A stretch of DNA of 64,000 bases, from NCBI GenBank assembly GCA_030435675.1, contig CM059622.1:1054001-1118000 (forward strand). The letters are read 5' to 3'. Both the position numbers and the translations under genes were made by a program. Numbering within the stretch: position 1 is the first letter of the stretch; every line of letters starts with the position of its first letter. This DNA is from Steinernema hermaphroditum. Its lineage: Eukaryota; Nematoda; Chromadorea; Rhabditida; Steinernematidae. The notes beneath the pieces are model-generated. The model was not told the origin of the DNA and did not search any database. It was given only the letters and a program-made list of their open reading frames with translations. This document shows, piece by piece, positions 1 to 10,771 of this stretch.

Positions 1-186
1 TGGCTATCTTTTTGTCGACAGTTAGTGAAGGCCTGTGTGCGATTTGTGGCTGCGCCGGTATTTGAGCGAGTACCTCTTCCAAGTCCACCTCAGTGTTATG
101 GTTCTAATCCACGTGGTGTCGCATACAGTCACGATCAATATTCATCGCGGATTTGACTGTAATTTGCTTATTTTAGACGAGACCAG

Positions 187-1304
187 ATGGCGGCCGCTGT
201 CAGAGGCATCGAAAATCCACCGTTTTTTATTTGCGGCGCTGGAAAATACAGGCTGGTCCGAAAAATTGGAGGCGGATCTTATGGCGATGTCTACCTTGGC
301 ATCGACAACGGCAATGGAGAGAAGGTTGCCGTTAAAATCGAATCGTATAAGGCTCGCCTTCCGCAGTTGCACTATGAAAGCAGGGTATGTTCTTCTACAG
401 TGTATCTCTGCAACGTATCGTTTTCCAGGTGTACAAGATGCTACAGGGTGGAGTCGGAATTCCGCACCTTAGATGGTACGGCACGGAAAGAAACTTCAAC
501 ATCCTGGTCATGGACTTGCTCGGACCGTCACTTGAAGATTTGTTCAATTTGTGCAAACGCCGTTTCACTATGAAGACCGTCCTGATGCTGGCAGATCAAA
601 TGATCGGCTGCTTCGAGTACATCCACAGCAAGGACATGATCCACCGTGATATCAAGCCCGATAACATCTTGATGGGCATTGGCAGTCGTTGCAACGAGCT
701 GTTCCTCGTCGACTTCGGTTTCGCCAAGAGATTCCGCTGTGCGCAAACTCGCGAACACATCGCCTACCGCGAGAATAAGAAAACTAGGGTTTGTACTATT
801 CGTTACGCCTCGATTAACGCACTTTTGGGTTCGTTTTGTCAGCAGAAATATCAACTCAACTTATTTAAGGAATTGAACAAAGTCGTCGTGATGACATGGA
901 AGCGCTTGGCTACGTCATGATGTATTTTCTCCGTGGCCGGCTGCCTTGGCAAGGACTGAAGGTGGCCTGCACGGAGCAGGTGTTGGAAAAGGTCGTCGAG
1001 AAGAAGAGGACAACGCCTACGAAGATCCTTTGTGAGGGTTATCCGGCCGAATTCTTGACGTATATGAACTACTGTCGCGGGTTGCGCTTTGATCAGGCTC
1101 CCGACTACAAGTATCTACGCCAACTTTTCCGTACTCTCTTCCAAACGTTGAACTACGAAGTAAGATGGAAAATGTGGTAACTTTTGCTAAACTTTCTTAT
1201 TTCAGTACGATTACATCTACGACTGGACTACATTAACGCAGAAAGCTGAGAACCCTAATGTTGGATTGGGCATGCCATCCCACTCAGGGAAGCGAAGAGC
1301 ATGA
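187..1304 (+). CDS. Casein kinase 1 family Ser/Thr kinase (CK1-alpha-like)
   Basis: Four exons, 187-384, 429-828, 870-1159 and 1206-1304, join in phase to 328 aa, close to the length of CK1-alpha. Introns are 41-46 nt. The glycine loop is GGGSYG near residues 28-33, the ATP lysine is in VAVK (about 50), HRD lies at 138-140 and DFG at 161-163, so the catalytic residues are present. The region around 190-206 (RYASIN, then [15 protein letters not shown]) is the CK1 signature that replaces the usual APE motif. Closest by eye to CK1-alpha (kin-19 in C. elegans), but the activation segment has CTIRY where CK1 has GTARY, and the tail is short, so it is a diverged member. Expected role is phosphorylation of acid-primed substrates in the cytosol; Wnt relevance would be inference. 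Confidence 0.9.
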
Positions 1305-2039
1305 ACTGGAAAGGGATCAGCATGTAGATTGTGGAAGGGATAGGGCACCGACTGGTCACCGAATGAGACATAAATGGAAAAAGATCACGCAAGGGCAAGC
1401 GATAGATTGAAGTATTATGCACCGGGTCAGATATGATCAAAGCTCTGCGACATGGTCTGGGGGTGATATCAGGATGTACAGGGCATTACATGAGACAGGG
1501 GTTGTGGAAGAAATAAAGCATAAAACGGGGATAGGATGAGGCGTGGAGCAGGGAGTAAGACGAGGTCATACGCCAGGAAGAGGCATAGGATAAGTCATGG
1601 ATGAGACATGGACCGTGGCGTGGCGGGCAGTCGTGTGGCTACCATAATCTTATGCTGAAAATAAGGGTATTCGCGGCGAGACCATCTGTGCTCAAAGTGA
1701 GTTAGTCAGTCGTGAAGGATCGTTAGAACGGAGTGGTGGAGTGTAAATCCAGACAGGGCCAATTTGAGACCTGGCCAGATCAGACAGGAAGTGGTCTGGC
1801 TCAAAAACATGGAAGTAGGCAGCTTGATCGGCTAGTACAGTTTTTTATTTCATCAAAAATGTACTGTATGGATGGCATCAGATGGCAAAAGTATCCAAAT
1901 TCGGTACTCTCATCTCGACTCACAAAATTCCACTCGGGAAAGAGAAACAGCATTCCTATAATCCGTAGTGCCAAAGCGTCGCGCATCGCATTCTCTGTCC
2001 ATTTATTGACGCTTTTCCCACATCTCATCATCATTCACC
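1305..2039. other. Intergenic with degenerate short-motif repeats
   Basis: No gene seen. Between about 1310 and 1620 the DNA is an irregular string of purine-rich words such as CATGAGACAGGG, GATGAGACATGG and GTGGAAGGGATAGGG, which recur near 3056-3135 and, in reverse complement, at 42400-42610. The last 300 nt before 2040 are AT-richer and probably hold the promoter of the MATH-BTB gene. Confidence 0.5.
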
Positions 2040-3650
2040 ATGAACGGCTTCGGAGAGTTCACCATCGATGTCAAGCTCCGGGATTTGACGAACGAACTCA
2101 AGGCCTATGGCGAGAAGCAGACCATCGCCGGGATGACATATGAAGTACGGCTACGTCTGCGCAAAGATGGACTAGCCGTGGCCGTCTACCTCCCAACCAC
2201 CCGCCGCTTCGTACTGTATCACGGGTACTACGACATTACGTGCACCGTCGAAGACGACGAAACGGATAAAGAAGAGCAGAAAAAGGTAAGCGACGACTAC
2301 AGTACCCCTACGATCACCTTTGCATTTAGCTGTTCACGCGTTCGTCTTATTTTGTTAACATCGCCAACACCGACAACCGAGACTACACATTCCTCTTCGA
2401 TCGCATCAACACCGCCTCCGACGAGATTTGTGTCAACGTGCAGGTGCACGTCAAGGAGTTCTACCTGCGTGATCTTAGAGAATCGCAGGATGAAGCCGAC
2501 GACAAGAAGATCATCTTGGATGACAACACGTCGTTCTTCGTTTCACGATCGGTAAGACACATTTCCTTTCGACTTCGTGGCAGGATCCAAAGAGTTTTTT
2601 TTGTGGACAGGGTTCAGCCATCTTCATGAAAAACTTACGTCTGTTGTGAGAAATGTTTCGGATTAGTCAGCTGACGATGACTGGGCTGAGATACCCTCTG
2701 TTCATGACATCGTCCCTTTGAAGCTTTGGGCTCGATGATGATCAACACGATCAGCTTTTAAAGATAGTATAGATGGTCGAAGAATCTAAATCATCATAGA
2801 TGGCCTGGCTTAACCACTTTAACGATCGGTATCACATATCATTCCTTTCGAGGCAGGATCCAGAAAGCTGAACAGATGCACTACTAAACAAGAGATAGGT
2901 CTAAATCTAACGTAGATTTTACTCCTCAGCATCTGCACTTGAAATCCTTACTTTTCAATAGCCATGTTCTTTAAGATTTTTAAGAATAATAAGAAGAATA
3001 ATAATCTTTAAGAATAATAATTTTTCGGGTCATAGAGAGGGTATACGTTAAGGTACTTACCGGGAATAGATGGGACATGAACGGAGGTATTGATAGGGGC
3101 AGAGACTGACCAGGAGAAGGATGGACCGGGCGACCATTGCATGGGAATCTTTACGTCCTATTAGTCATTTTTTCTAAGACTTCCCATCACATAAAGCAAA
3201 AATCACATAAGATACTTTCAGCTCTTCTCTCTCCAATCGCCGTTTTTCGCCGCAGCGTTCCGAAACAGCGACAACTGCAAGCTCAACGTCACCAGCAAAA
3301 GCTCCTTCAATCTTTTGCTCCACTTCTTCTACGGAGTCGACGTGAACACCGACGCCCTTGCTGTCAACGACGTCAAAGATCTGCTGCAGCTCGTGGAGCG
3401 GTTCCAGTGCACAACTCCAAAAATCGGCATCGAAAGGAGTCTGCTTCACAACTGCCCGGTTCGGTATCAAGAGTGCCTGCAAGAGATTGATCGATGCGGG
3501 ATGCACCAGTTGGTGAGGAAGGTGGTGGAGACATGCACCAAAGACGACTTCAAGGAGATGAACGAAGGCGTCGGGATCATGGAGAAGTTCTCAAAGGCGA
3601 CGTGTAATGTGATCTTCGAGAAGATGATGACCATGATGCCCGGCCATTAA
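2040..3650 (+). CDS. MATH-BTB domain protein, copy 1
   Basis: Exons 2040-2285, 2330-2551 and 3222-3650 join in phase 0 to 298 aa. The first two exons form a MATH (TRAF-like) beta-sandwich: FTIDVKLRDL, then YEVRLRLRKDGLAVAVYL and LYHGYYDI. The BTB/POZ fold starts around SFFVSRS and runs across the intron into LFSLQSPFFAAAFRNSD and LLLHFFYGVDV. In C. elegans such proteins (bath genes, MEL-26) are substrate adaptors of cullin-3 ubiquitin ligases, MATH binding substrate and BTB binding CUL-3. The second intron is long (670 nt) and repeat-rich. The gene at 9752-10720 has the same exon plan, including an identical 246-nt first exon. Substrate unknown. Confidence 0.88.
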
Positions 3651-3703
3651 TGTTTTGTCAGATCTATTGATAAGTTAAAGCAGAGCTGTTTGATTTAGCT
3701 CTA

Positions 3704-3709
3704 AATAAA
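3704..3709 (+). promoter_or_regulatory. Polyadenylation signal AATAAA of MATH-BTB copy 1
   Basis: AATAAA 54 nt after the stop codon at 3650, in an AT-rich 3' flank. Confidence 0.6.
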
Positions 3710-3739
3710 GGGGTATTTATGTTCTTCGTGCATTCGAAT

Positions 3740-3915
3740 ACGGTTCCAAGGTGTTCGGTGAAGGTTCTTAAAGGCCTTCTGGAAGCCAGGGCGATCATTG
3801 CGCCAACAAAGATGTCCGAGAACGACCGCTCACTCAATTCAGTTGGCTCAGACAGCTTCAGAGAGAACAAGTGGACTACCCGACCAATCGCTGAAAACGC
3901 AGATAAAAGACCCAC
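3740..3915 (-). repeat. Diverged fragment of SINE-like family 1 (5' head region)
   Basis: The stretch containing GAACGACCGCTCACTCAAT, then AGAACAAGTGGACTACCCG and AAAAGACC aligns in the same order to the right-hand 180 nt of the full copies at 7757-8383 and 33470-34082. It is more diverged and lacks the tail, so it is an old truncated insertion. Strand is that of the inferred retroelement. Confidence 0.7.
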
Positions 3916-4318
3916 TTATTGGAAAAATCTAATATGAGATCAATTCTATCGAACCTATGTATAATATTCAACAAGTAATAATATGAAATAATACGAAAAA
4001 ACAAATTTCAGTCATTATTTGGACTCCAAATCAAGACTACCACACGCATCACTGACCGACCCACTGAGTTTTAATGCTTTACAAAAATATGCCAACCAGT
4101 TCAAAAATAATACTCAAAAGTGCAAAAAAAAATTTTTTGGTTACAATTTACTAATCCACAGAAACGTGAAAAGGATCCTGAATCCAATAGACACTACAAA
4201 AATACAGTGCCAAAGAATAATGGCAAAATTGATATTTTTTTATTTGCGACGAGTTCTCATGACTCATCCACTATGAGAGACCGAAACTGCTTTTCAAATT
4301 ATGTTTACTAGTCTAGCT
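3916..4318. other. AT-rich intergenic DNA, nothing recognised
   Basis: AT-rich with short A and T runs. No coding region with splice signals, RNA gene or clear repeat was recognised. Confidence 0.4.
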
Positions 4319-4560
4319 AGTCAACTTGCATCAGAATTAGACGAGTCCTTAGAGAGGTTATGCTGAAAGGGTGGGGGAAGAAGACTGAATGACAGCATTG
4401 ACGCTCCTTGAGGATCACAGAGCCTCATAAGATGGCCCCTCTTTGAATCCCGATTAGTTGCTGGAAAGTATGTACATCATGAAGGCAATATTTGAGCAAG
4501 TTTCAGATTAAGTAACATTGAGGATCACAGAGCCTCTTAAGATGGCCACAGAAATGTGAA
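4319..4560. repeat. Scrambled fragments resembling introns and exon edges of the 11.7-14.0 kb APC-like gene
   Basis: CATCAGAATTAGAC at about 4330 matches the exon/donor edge near 12202-12214. CTGAATGACAGCATT followed by GATGGCC and TTGAATCCC matches intron DNA at about 12085-12185 (CTGAATGACAGTATT, GATGGCC, TTGATCCC). TTAGTTGCTGGAAAG at about 4455 matches the acceptor edge of exon 3 at 13001-13015. The order differs from the source, and a similar GAGGATCACAGAGCCTC word recurs at 4515. This looks like a rearranged partial duplicate, not a gene. Confidence 0.55.
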
Positions 4561-4675
4561 AGTATCCTAAACAAAACTCAACTCTAAAAAACTCTAGAAA
4601 CATAAAATAAAAGATGAATCTCACAAAAAAGATTAATTCAACACAAAATTCAAGTTTTAAGATTGAAAAAAGAAA

Positions 4676-4747
4676 TGCCCAAGGCAGGAATCGAACCTGC
4701 GTCGCCACGGCCACAACGTGGAGTACTAACCACTATACTACTTGGGC
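4676..4747 (-). tRNA. tRNA-His (GTG), copy 1
   Basis: On the minus strand a 72-nt cloverleaf reads GCCCAAG ... CTTGGGC-A, giving a 7-bp acceptor stem and discriminator A. The anticodon arm is CCACG-TTGTGGC-CGTGG with anticodon GTG, and the T arm has GGTTCGATTCC (box B). Identical in the mature region to 13108-13179; similarity continues about 45 nt beyond the 5' end and loosely on the 3' side, so a larger segment was copied. Confidence 0.93.
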
Positions 4748-4921
4748 CGATAGTTGGGCGCCGCTGGGGAGCATATGACCCCGATCGAACCACAAACTCT
4801 TCCTCGAGACCTTTCTGATTTCTTATTCACTTCACACTACTACTCAACTCTAAGAATGCAACCAGTAGCGATCCCCCAAACCACCCAATAAGACCATTCC
4901 ACACTAAGCCTCAAAATCCAT

Positions 4922-4927
4922 TTTATT
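4922..4927 (-). promoter_or_regulatory. Polyadenylation signal AATAAA of pat-10
   Basis: AATAAA on the minus strand about 70 nt downstream of the troponin C stop codon at 4997-4999. Confidence 0.65.
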
Positions 4928-4996
4928 TCATTACAGTATCAAATACAGATAGGAGCACAGAATGAGAAGGGGCGGAAAAGGTTGGTGACGACTTGC

Positions 4997-6247
4997 TTAG
5001 TCGGCTTCTCCGGCCATCAGCTCCCAGAATTCTAAATGAATCCAAGGTTAAGCGTATCTCAGCAGAACGGATTTACCTTCAAATTCAATCTTTCCCGAAC
5101 CGTCCTCGTCGATTTCGTCGACAGCGGCCTCGAGCTGGTCGTCGCTCAAGTCGTCGGCGATCTCGTGCAGGAGGGCCTTGAGGGTCGGCCGCGAGATGTA
5201 GCCGTTGCCCTCCTTGTCGAAGAGACGGAACGCCTCGCGGAGCTCCTTCTCCAGCGTCTCCTTGTCGACGGTGTTGGCGACAGTGTAGACGAGCGCGCAG
5301 AACTCGTCAAATTCGAGTTTGCCGGAGCCGTCGGCGTCGAACTTGCGGATCAGCTTGCGCAGCTGCTTCTCGTCGAAGTCCTGCTCCATGGCGTGCATGA
5401 TCTGACCGATCTGCGTGGCCATGATGTAGCCCTGCTTTCCGCGGTCGAACATGTCGAAGAACTTCTGGTATTCTGCAATGGGATAAGGTAATCTTTGGCG
5501 AAAGACGTCGGGTTGCTTACCTTCGATTTGAGAACCATCGATCTCGGCAAGAATCTCTTCAATATCTTCAGCCTAGAATAGGTGAGGTTCAAAAGGGCGT
5601 TGTGGAAAGGGATGGATATCGATGGATCTTCCTTAGAACTACATGTACCGTATACTTAAGCTACGATATGGCGCCCAGATCTATGGGACACGAAACAATC
5701 TATGAAGACCGGGCTCTAAGCTATCGCAATCATCTGGGCAGTTTTGATCTAATAGTATCTCAGAGGATGTACCTATGTTTGCGGTTCATCAAAAGAGCCT
5801 CCTAGGATTCAGGAAGAGAAATGTTCTCCCGAAATACCGTAATCAAACCTATTCGGAAGGCTGACCTCAAGGTCCACATGTCCTAAAAACAGTAAGCCGT
5901 CTTAAAATACCGCCGAAAAGAGGTAGACCTGTCCAAAAATCTCAGAATAATCGGCCCCCAATCGCGCTATCTAAATCAAAGGAAACACATCGTTTTGGGC
6001 TACGATATTCGAAAATCTATACATCTTAATCTCTAGCTATCAAATCGACAATTATAAGATGATTCTTAAGCCTTAAACTGGCTATATACAGCCAAAACTC
6101 GCCTAGGATTACGGTAGCAACTGAAAGGACTAAATCAACGCCCGAAAGCCTTAGCTAAGATCTGATCAGAATTCTAGAGTCTATCCTGAAACTTCCCTAT
6201 CCATCTATCTTCCCCCACTAAGATCAACAGAAGCAACGACTCACCAT
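4997..6247 (-). CDS. pat-10: Troponin C (PAT-10), body-wall muscle type
   Basis: Minus-strand exons 6247-6245, 5572-5521, 5472-5077 and 5031-4997 give 161 aa, the length of C. elegans PAT-10, to which it reads almost identically by eye. It has four EF-hand units: FDRGKQGYI and FDKEGNGYI are degenerate or variant loops, while DADGSGKLEFDE and DEDGSGKIEFEE are canonical calcium loops. The protein is the calcium sensor of the troponin complex on thin filaments and couples calcium entry to contraction. The ATG alone forms exon 1, immediately followed by the donor GTGAGT; the remainder starts at the acceptor TTCTAG after a 672-nt intron. A 45-nt intron splits the last EF-hand from the C-terminus FWELMAGEAD. 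Confidence 0.96.
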
Positions 6248-7756
6248 GTTGTTGTCGAGAGGCGATGAATGCGATGTGCCGATGCCCGGTGTCGACTGTT
6301 ATGCCTTCGGCCACGGCCGGCCGCCCTCGCGAATCCGTTGTAACACGCCCCGCGCCCCCATATCCCCGCTGCGTTATTCTCGGAGCGCCAAGCCCACACG
6401 GCGCTATCACAACGCGCCGGGCGTCCGGAGGCGATGTGCTTAGGGCCGCGGCGCCGACGGGCTTGCCGGACAAAGTATGGAAGTGTTGCACCGCGGCTGT
6501 TCGTAGTAGAGCGGGGAGAGAGGCGAAGAAGGGCGCCCGGTGGAATGGGGTCGAAAAAGTTGGTGTGTGCAAACAGATGGGAAAGTTTCGGGCAGGGGAC
6601 GTTGAGCGATCGGTGGTGATAGAAGAAGTGATTCTCACAGCGAAAAGGTCCAAATTTGTCTCCAGAGGTAGATGTTGTTTTTCGGTCACATGCCCATCGG
6701 GCGATGTTTGACGACGGCAATTCAAAATTTTTCGGCGAACACTTTGAGAACACCTGCTGCTCTTGAAGTCAAAATAATTTTTTCAAAACACTCGCTTTCC
6801 GGAGTGTTACACCGACGCCGACGTTGTATACTAAGCCAGGAAATCGTCTGCTCCTCTTCCTCAAATGGCGCTCTTTGTGGATCACTCTCGCAGGGGATAG
6901 CCACAAAAGTCAATGATATCTTTACCACCGTGGTCAGATCAGACTACAAATCACATTCGAAAGCTGCTACAACAAAAATTCACGCGCTTAAGCTTATCTT
7001 TGAAGTTTTGACCTTTTTGTTGGCGGAAACGTTCGATAAATCTACAATCTACCGACCCTATGGTTTAACGCCTATTCAGCAAAACAGCTTAAATCCAAGT
7101 TCGCAGCTCAAGCCGCCACATTTATTTTATATATACGAAAGAGAATATACGGGTACAAAAATAAAAAAATAAGATAAAAAAATAAAAAAAGATAGTTGGG
7201 CACACCATATAAACATCCCGAAAAATTGAGTGATATGTCGAAAGATCGATGAAGATGAAATAAATTCGAACCGCTGACATGCAAAAATAAAAAATAAATA
7301 ACTAGATTTTCTAGAGAGCTCTCTGTTCCCAAAAATGGATCCAAAAATCTTAAATGTCGCGCGTCTTTTGAAGCCGCTTTGCAGATGCTTATTTTGCAGT
7401 CAGATTCACTGCTAAATATCTGGATCTTCGGACAATGAGGCTGAAGGCGCACACTGTTAGTGACCACCCGATCAGGCTATCAGCACACCTAAAAGAGAAA
7501 TCCAAAGATCAAAATAGAGCTTATACTAAAATCAAAGAAACACATCGTTTTGGGTTACGGTTTTAACATACGGTACTTCAATTTCTGAGGACTTTTGAAG
7601 TGATTTTTTTGCCACGTATGCCACGTTGCCGTCCTAATCAACATGTACGAATCCACCTAAAAGCACTCCGACATTCAACATTAACGGTTTTATGTTGGAT
7701 CTGTTGGAGTCCGTGAGTCATGGAGCTTCCTTACAGCGGGTATAATGCCGATTTTT
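6248..7756. other. Upstream region of pat-10 and intergenic DNA
   Basis: The first 450 nt are GC-rich and probably contain the pat-10 5' leader and promoter; open frames there lack splice context. The rest is AT-rich. A word of about 27 nt, ATCAAAG(G)AAACACATCG followed by TTTTGGG, occurs at about 5980 inside the pat-10 intron and again at about 7532, so both sites carry pieces of a dispersed repeat. Confidence 0.4.
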
Positions 7757-8383
7757 ACGAGTTTACGAGTTTACGAGTTTATTTCTCGTATCTAAGGCTT
7801 ACGCCTTGCGAGACGTCATATATATGCACAAAAACCACATTGTCACTCCGTAGTCGTCGGTCTTCTGGCTTCGGCGCAGGGCACAGCATCAGAGTAGAAG
7901 GCGACGATCCCATCAGTGTGCGCAGGCATCAGAGAGGCGAAGAGTTGACCCCGGAGACGGTGGAACACAGCAAGCCCATCTTCAGCTCGGGTGGCAGCGC
8001 GGACGTCGGAGTTGAGAAGCTTCTTCGGCGGCTTCCGCGGGCAGCACGGGCGAAAAACGGCATCTGGGCGAAACGCGTCGGTGGAGCACAACGGGCAAAC
8101 CGGGAACCATCAAGGCAACTGGCGGCACAGACTTCGGAGTTGTAACGCTTCTTCGGCTTCTCTGGCGGCGCGGGTGGAGTCGGGCGGCAGTGACGGGCTT
8201 CTTGGCAAGACGTTGGAACTACGGCTCCCTGGTGTTCCAGGCCTTCTGGGAGCCGGGGCGATCACTATGCAACCAACAATGACGGCCGAGAACGACCGCT
8301 CACTCAACTCAGTCGGCCCCAGGCAGCCTCAGAGAGAGCGAGTGGACGACCCGACCGATCACTGGGAACACAAATGAAAGACC
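7757..8383 (-). mobile_element. SINE-like retroelement family 1, full copy A
   Basis: A unit of about 627 bp, nearly identical to 33470-34082. It is flanked by the direct repeat ATGCCGATTTTTA at 7745-7757 and 8384-8396 (13 bp, last base shared with the element). Read on the minus strand it ends in a variable tandem tail of ACTCGTAA units (three here). Variable-length target duplications and a simple-repeat 3' tail instead of terminal inverted repeats point to LINE-driven retrotransposition. No open frame looks coding. No clear tRNA, 7SL or 5S head was recognised. Confidence 0.8.
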
Positions 8384-8396
8384 ATGCCGATTTTTA

Positions 8397-9229
8397 TTTG
8401 AATAAAATCTTTGCAAAAGCCTTTATGTATGTCATGTGGGTAGCTAATGATCTCGACCCGATTGGCACGAAACGCTAAAGAAAAACGGTATATTAGCTTC
8501 TTTCAAAGACCTGTCCTATATTATTTGAACTTCTCATAAAGAACGGATCCAAAAATGCGATTAATGTATGCCTACCTTTAAAAACCCTGGCACATATTCG
8601 ATTAGGAGCCACACATGTTCAGTAACCGGGAATACCTATTCGTGCCTCAGCATAATATGTGAATCATTCAAAAATACGAGACAATGATGATAAAAAAAAA
8701 CCAATCCATTTGGCCGATGTATGTATTTCTCGAAAAAGTCACGAGGCTCTTGGTGAACTTCATTCATTTTTCCCTAGTTCGTGTAGTCCTTCGCTTTGTA
8801 AAACTCTCACTTGCCTGTTCAGGTCCCGGGTATTGGCAGCAAAGAAGCATGGGAACATTGAGAGGAAAGGGCGACCAGGAATGCCAGCGATCTCAGAACA
8901 ATTCCCTCTATGTTTCTGAGCTTATTCTAACTTCCAAATTCCAAGAGATTATTCCAACAAAGGAGATTCATAATGTCAATCAACACAAAATAAGGACCCC
9001 GAGGGGAACCGAACCCGACACAGCCCGCTTACAAGCAGAGAACGTTCTCAATGAGCCACACAGACAGTTGAGATGGTAGTGCATCTACTTCCACTATCCC
9101 TCTGGCGATGCTAGGCTTTGAGTTTTTTTTTGCTGTTTTGAGTGATTTTTTATCTATTTTGTAACCAGCAGTGTTTTCGGTTCGAGTTTCCTGAAACTTT
9201 ACAGTTTTTTTCGCCCACTTTAGCCATTT
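8397..9229. other. Intergenic DNA without recognised gene
   Basis: Open frames at 8659-9079 show no family resemblance, no signal peptide and no splice support. No RNA gene recognised. Confidence 0.4.
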
Positions 9230-9376
9230 ACATGAGTGCCAATCTTGCCGCCCGCAGGGCTATAGTGTCTTGCCGCCCGCAGGGCTATGGTTTCTCGCTG
9301 CCCGCAGGGCTACAGTTTTTGGCCTCAACTTCAGCCCTATCCATGAGCGCCAATCTTGCCGCCCGCAGGGCTACAG
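9230..9376. repeat. Minisatellite with core TGCCGCCCGCAGGGCTA
   Basis: The core CTTGCCGCCCGCAGGGCTA occurs four times: about 9244, 9270, 9297 (as CTCGCTGCCCGCAGGGCTA) and 9355. The outer two copies also share the preceding words CAT(G)AG(T/C)GCCAATC, so the array has a nested, higher-order arrangement. Confidence 0.75.
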
Positions 9377-9751
9377 GCTAATTGGCTTTTAGAACCTGAA
9401 GGGCGCGAATTCGCGCGCAGCCGGGTTTATTTCCCTTTTAAAGACAAAACATTTACGACTACGGTACCCATTCAGACAGTGAAGTAATTTGCGGCAGACC
9501 GTCGGGTGCAGTGGAGTCCGATGTTTATTACAACAACAGCCGCCGGTGACTGCAAGCTTTCCCACTCCGGGGGAACTCGGGCGATCACTCTCTGTCGGGA
9601 AAATGGGATCTGTTCTTCTTTTCTCTTTGATTCATGGTGCCTCATAGATAACATGATATGACTGTTCTTGTGGCTACCGTACCGTGTCCCTAGAAGGCAA
9701 TCCGACGTAAAACAATAACTTTATCACCGGAACGCCTCAGCAGCCTATGTT
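9377..9751. other. Intergenic DNA, nothing recognised
   Basis: 3' flank of the minus-strand MATH-BTB gene. No gene or repeat recognised. Confidence 0.4.
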
Positions 9752-10720
9752 CTAAACCTCCAAAAAAGATATGACCCTAGCGAAAATCAAATCGATGGTC
9801 GACTTGGAATATTTCTTCGCGAATCCACTGCCATCTTGGAACTTCTTCAGGTCTTCTTTCCTCAGCGAATCCACCACTTTAACGATCAACCTCTTCATTC
9901 CACACTGATCGATCTCTTTCAGACTCTTCTGCAGCACAGCCGTGTTGCACTGCATCAGGCTCCTTTCGATTGCCAGCCTTACCGTACGACACTGAAATCT
10001 GTCCACTAGAACAAGCAGCCCCTTCACCAGCTTGAGATCTTTTGACTTTTCAAAGCTCACTTCGATACCGTACATGAAGTACAGTAGCAGAAGGAAGGCT
10101 TTTTGGTCGACGTCGATTTGAGGCACGGCTTTGGAGAAGAACAGTTGAGCGAAAAACGGTGACTGGGTGGAGAGGATCTAAAACAGAATGAGCTACTAAG
10201 CCACGATGTGATGGAAGACTCACCGAACTACAGACATAGATCTTCTTGCCGTTCACGCCCAACTGCGTGTAGCCAAAGTTCACCTGGGGTCTGTCCAATT
10301 TGAAGAGGTGGAAATCTTCCACGTTCACTTTGACGTGAAGAGACATCGTCGATGTGTAGTCGAACGACTGCCACTGCTTGATTTCGTGATGTAGAACCTG
10401 TGGAGAGAAGCTCGACAACACTGGTTTCTAGAATGTGGACGTAGAGCCTGATTTTCGTGATGAGTACAAGTTACCTGCTGGAAGGAGACACTTCGATGGG
10501 CACTTTTGAGGGTGTATGACAAGCTATAGTATCCGTAGAAAAGACCTGTTTCTAGGAGTTTCTCCGAAATCGATACGTAGATGAAGAAACTGTCCCGGTC
10601 GACACGCAGCTTGACGTGATACTTCTCGCCGGCTAGGACTTGTGAAGCGCTGAGATCTCTGTTTCCGCTCATCAGCTCGTAAGGGCTGAAGTGGAAGGCG
10701 AACTCGCTCGATCCGTCCAT
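9752..10720 (-). CDS. MATH-BTB domain protein, copy 2
   Basis: Minus-strand exons 10720-10475, 10397-10224 and 10177-9752 join in phase 0 to 281 aa. N-terminal MATH-type strands (KYHVKLRVDRDSFFIYVSI, GLFYGYYSLSY) are followed by a BTB fold beginning at KKIYVCSSILSTQSPFFAQLF and continuing through FLLLLYFMYGIEVSF and LVDRFQCRTVRLAIERSLM. Both introns fall at the same places as in the gene at 2040-3650, and exon 1 is 246 nt in both, so they are paralogues inverted around pat-10. Sequence is strongly diverged, especially in the MATH part, which is expected for substrate-recognition surfaces. Likely a cullin-3 adaptor. Confidence 0.87.
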
Positions 10721-10764
10721 GGAAGATTTAAGATTTTGAAAGGAAATTGGGTAGAAAATCGCGT

Positions 10765-10771
10765 ATTTATA
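10765..10771 (-). promoter_or_regulatory. TATA-like box of MATH-BTB copy 2
   Basis: TATAAAT on the minus strand, 45 nt upstream of the ATG at 10720. Position fits a core promoter with a very short leader. Confidence 0.45.

Noticed and set aside
5036..5491. Plus-strand 151-codon frame over pat-10
   Set aside because: Antisense shadow of the troponin C coding exon.
6174..6753. Two overlapping minus-strand frames upstream of pat-10
   Set aside because: GC-rich leader region; no domain signals, and both overlap each other in different frames.
7720..8377. Open frames inside SINE-like copy A (and the same ones in 33539-34076)
   Set aside because: They are on several frames of a repeat in both orientations, with no protein family resemblance; the repeat is best explained as non-coding.
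9235..9376. Possible CRISPR array
   Set aside because: Repeat spacing is irregular, the unit is duplicated in nested form, and the DNA is clearly eukaryotic.
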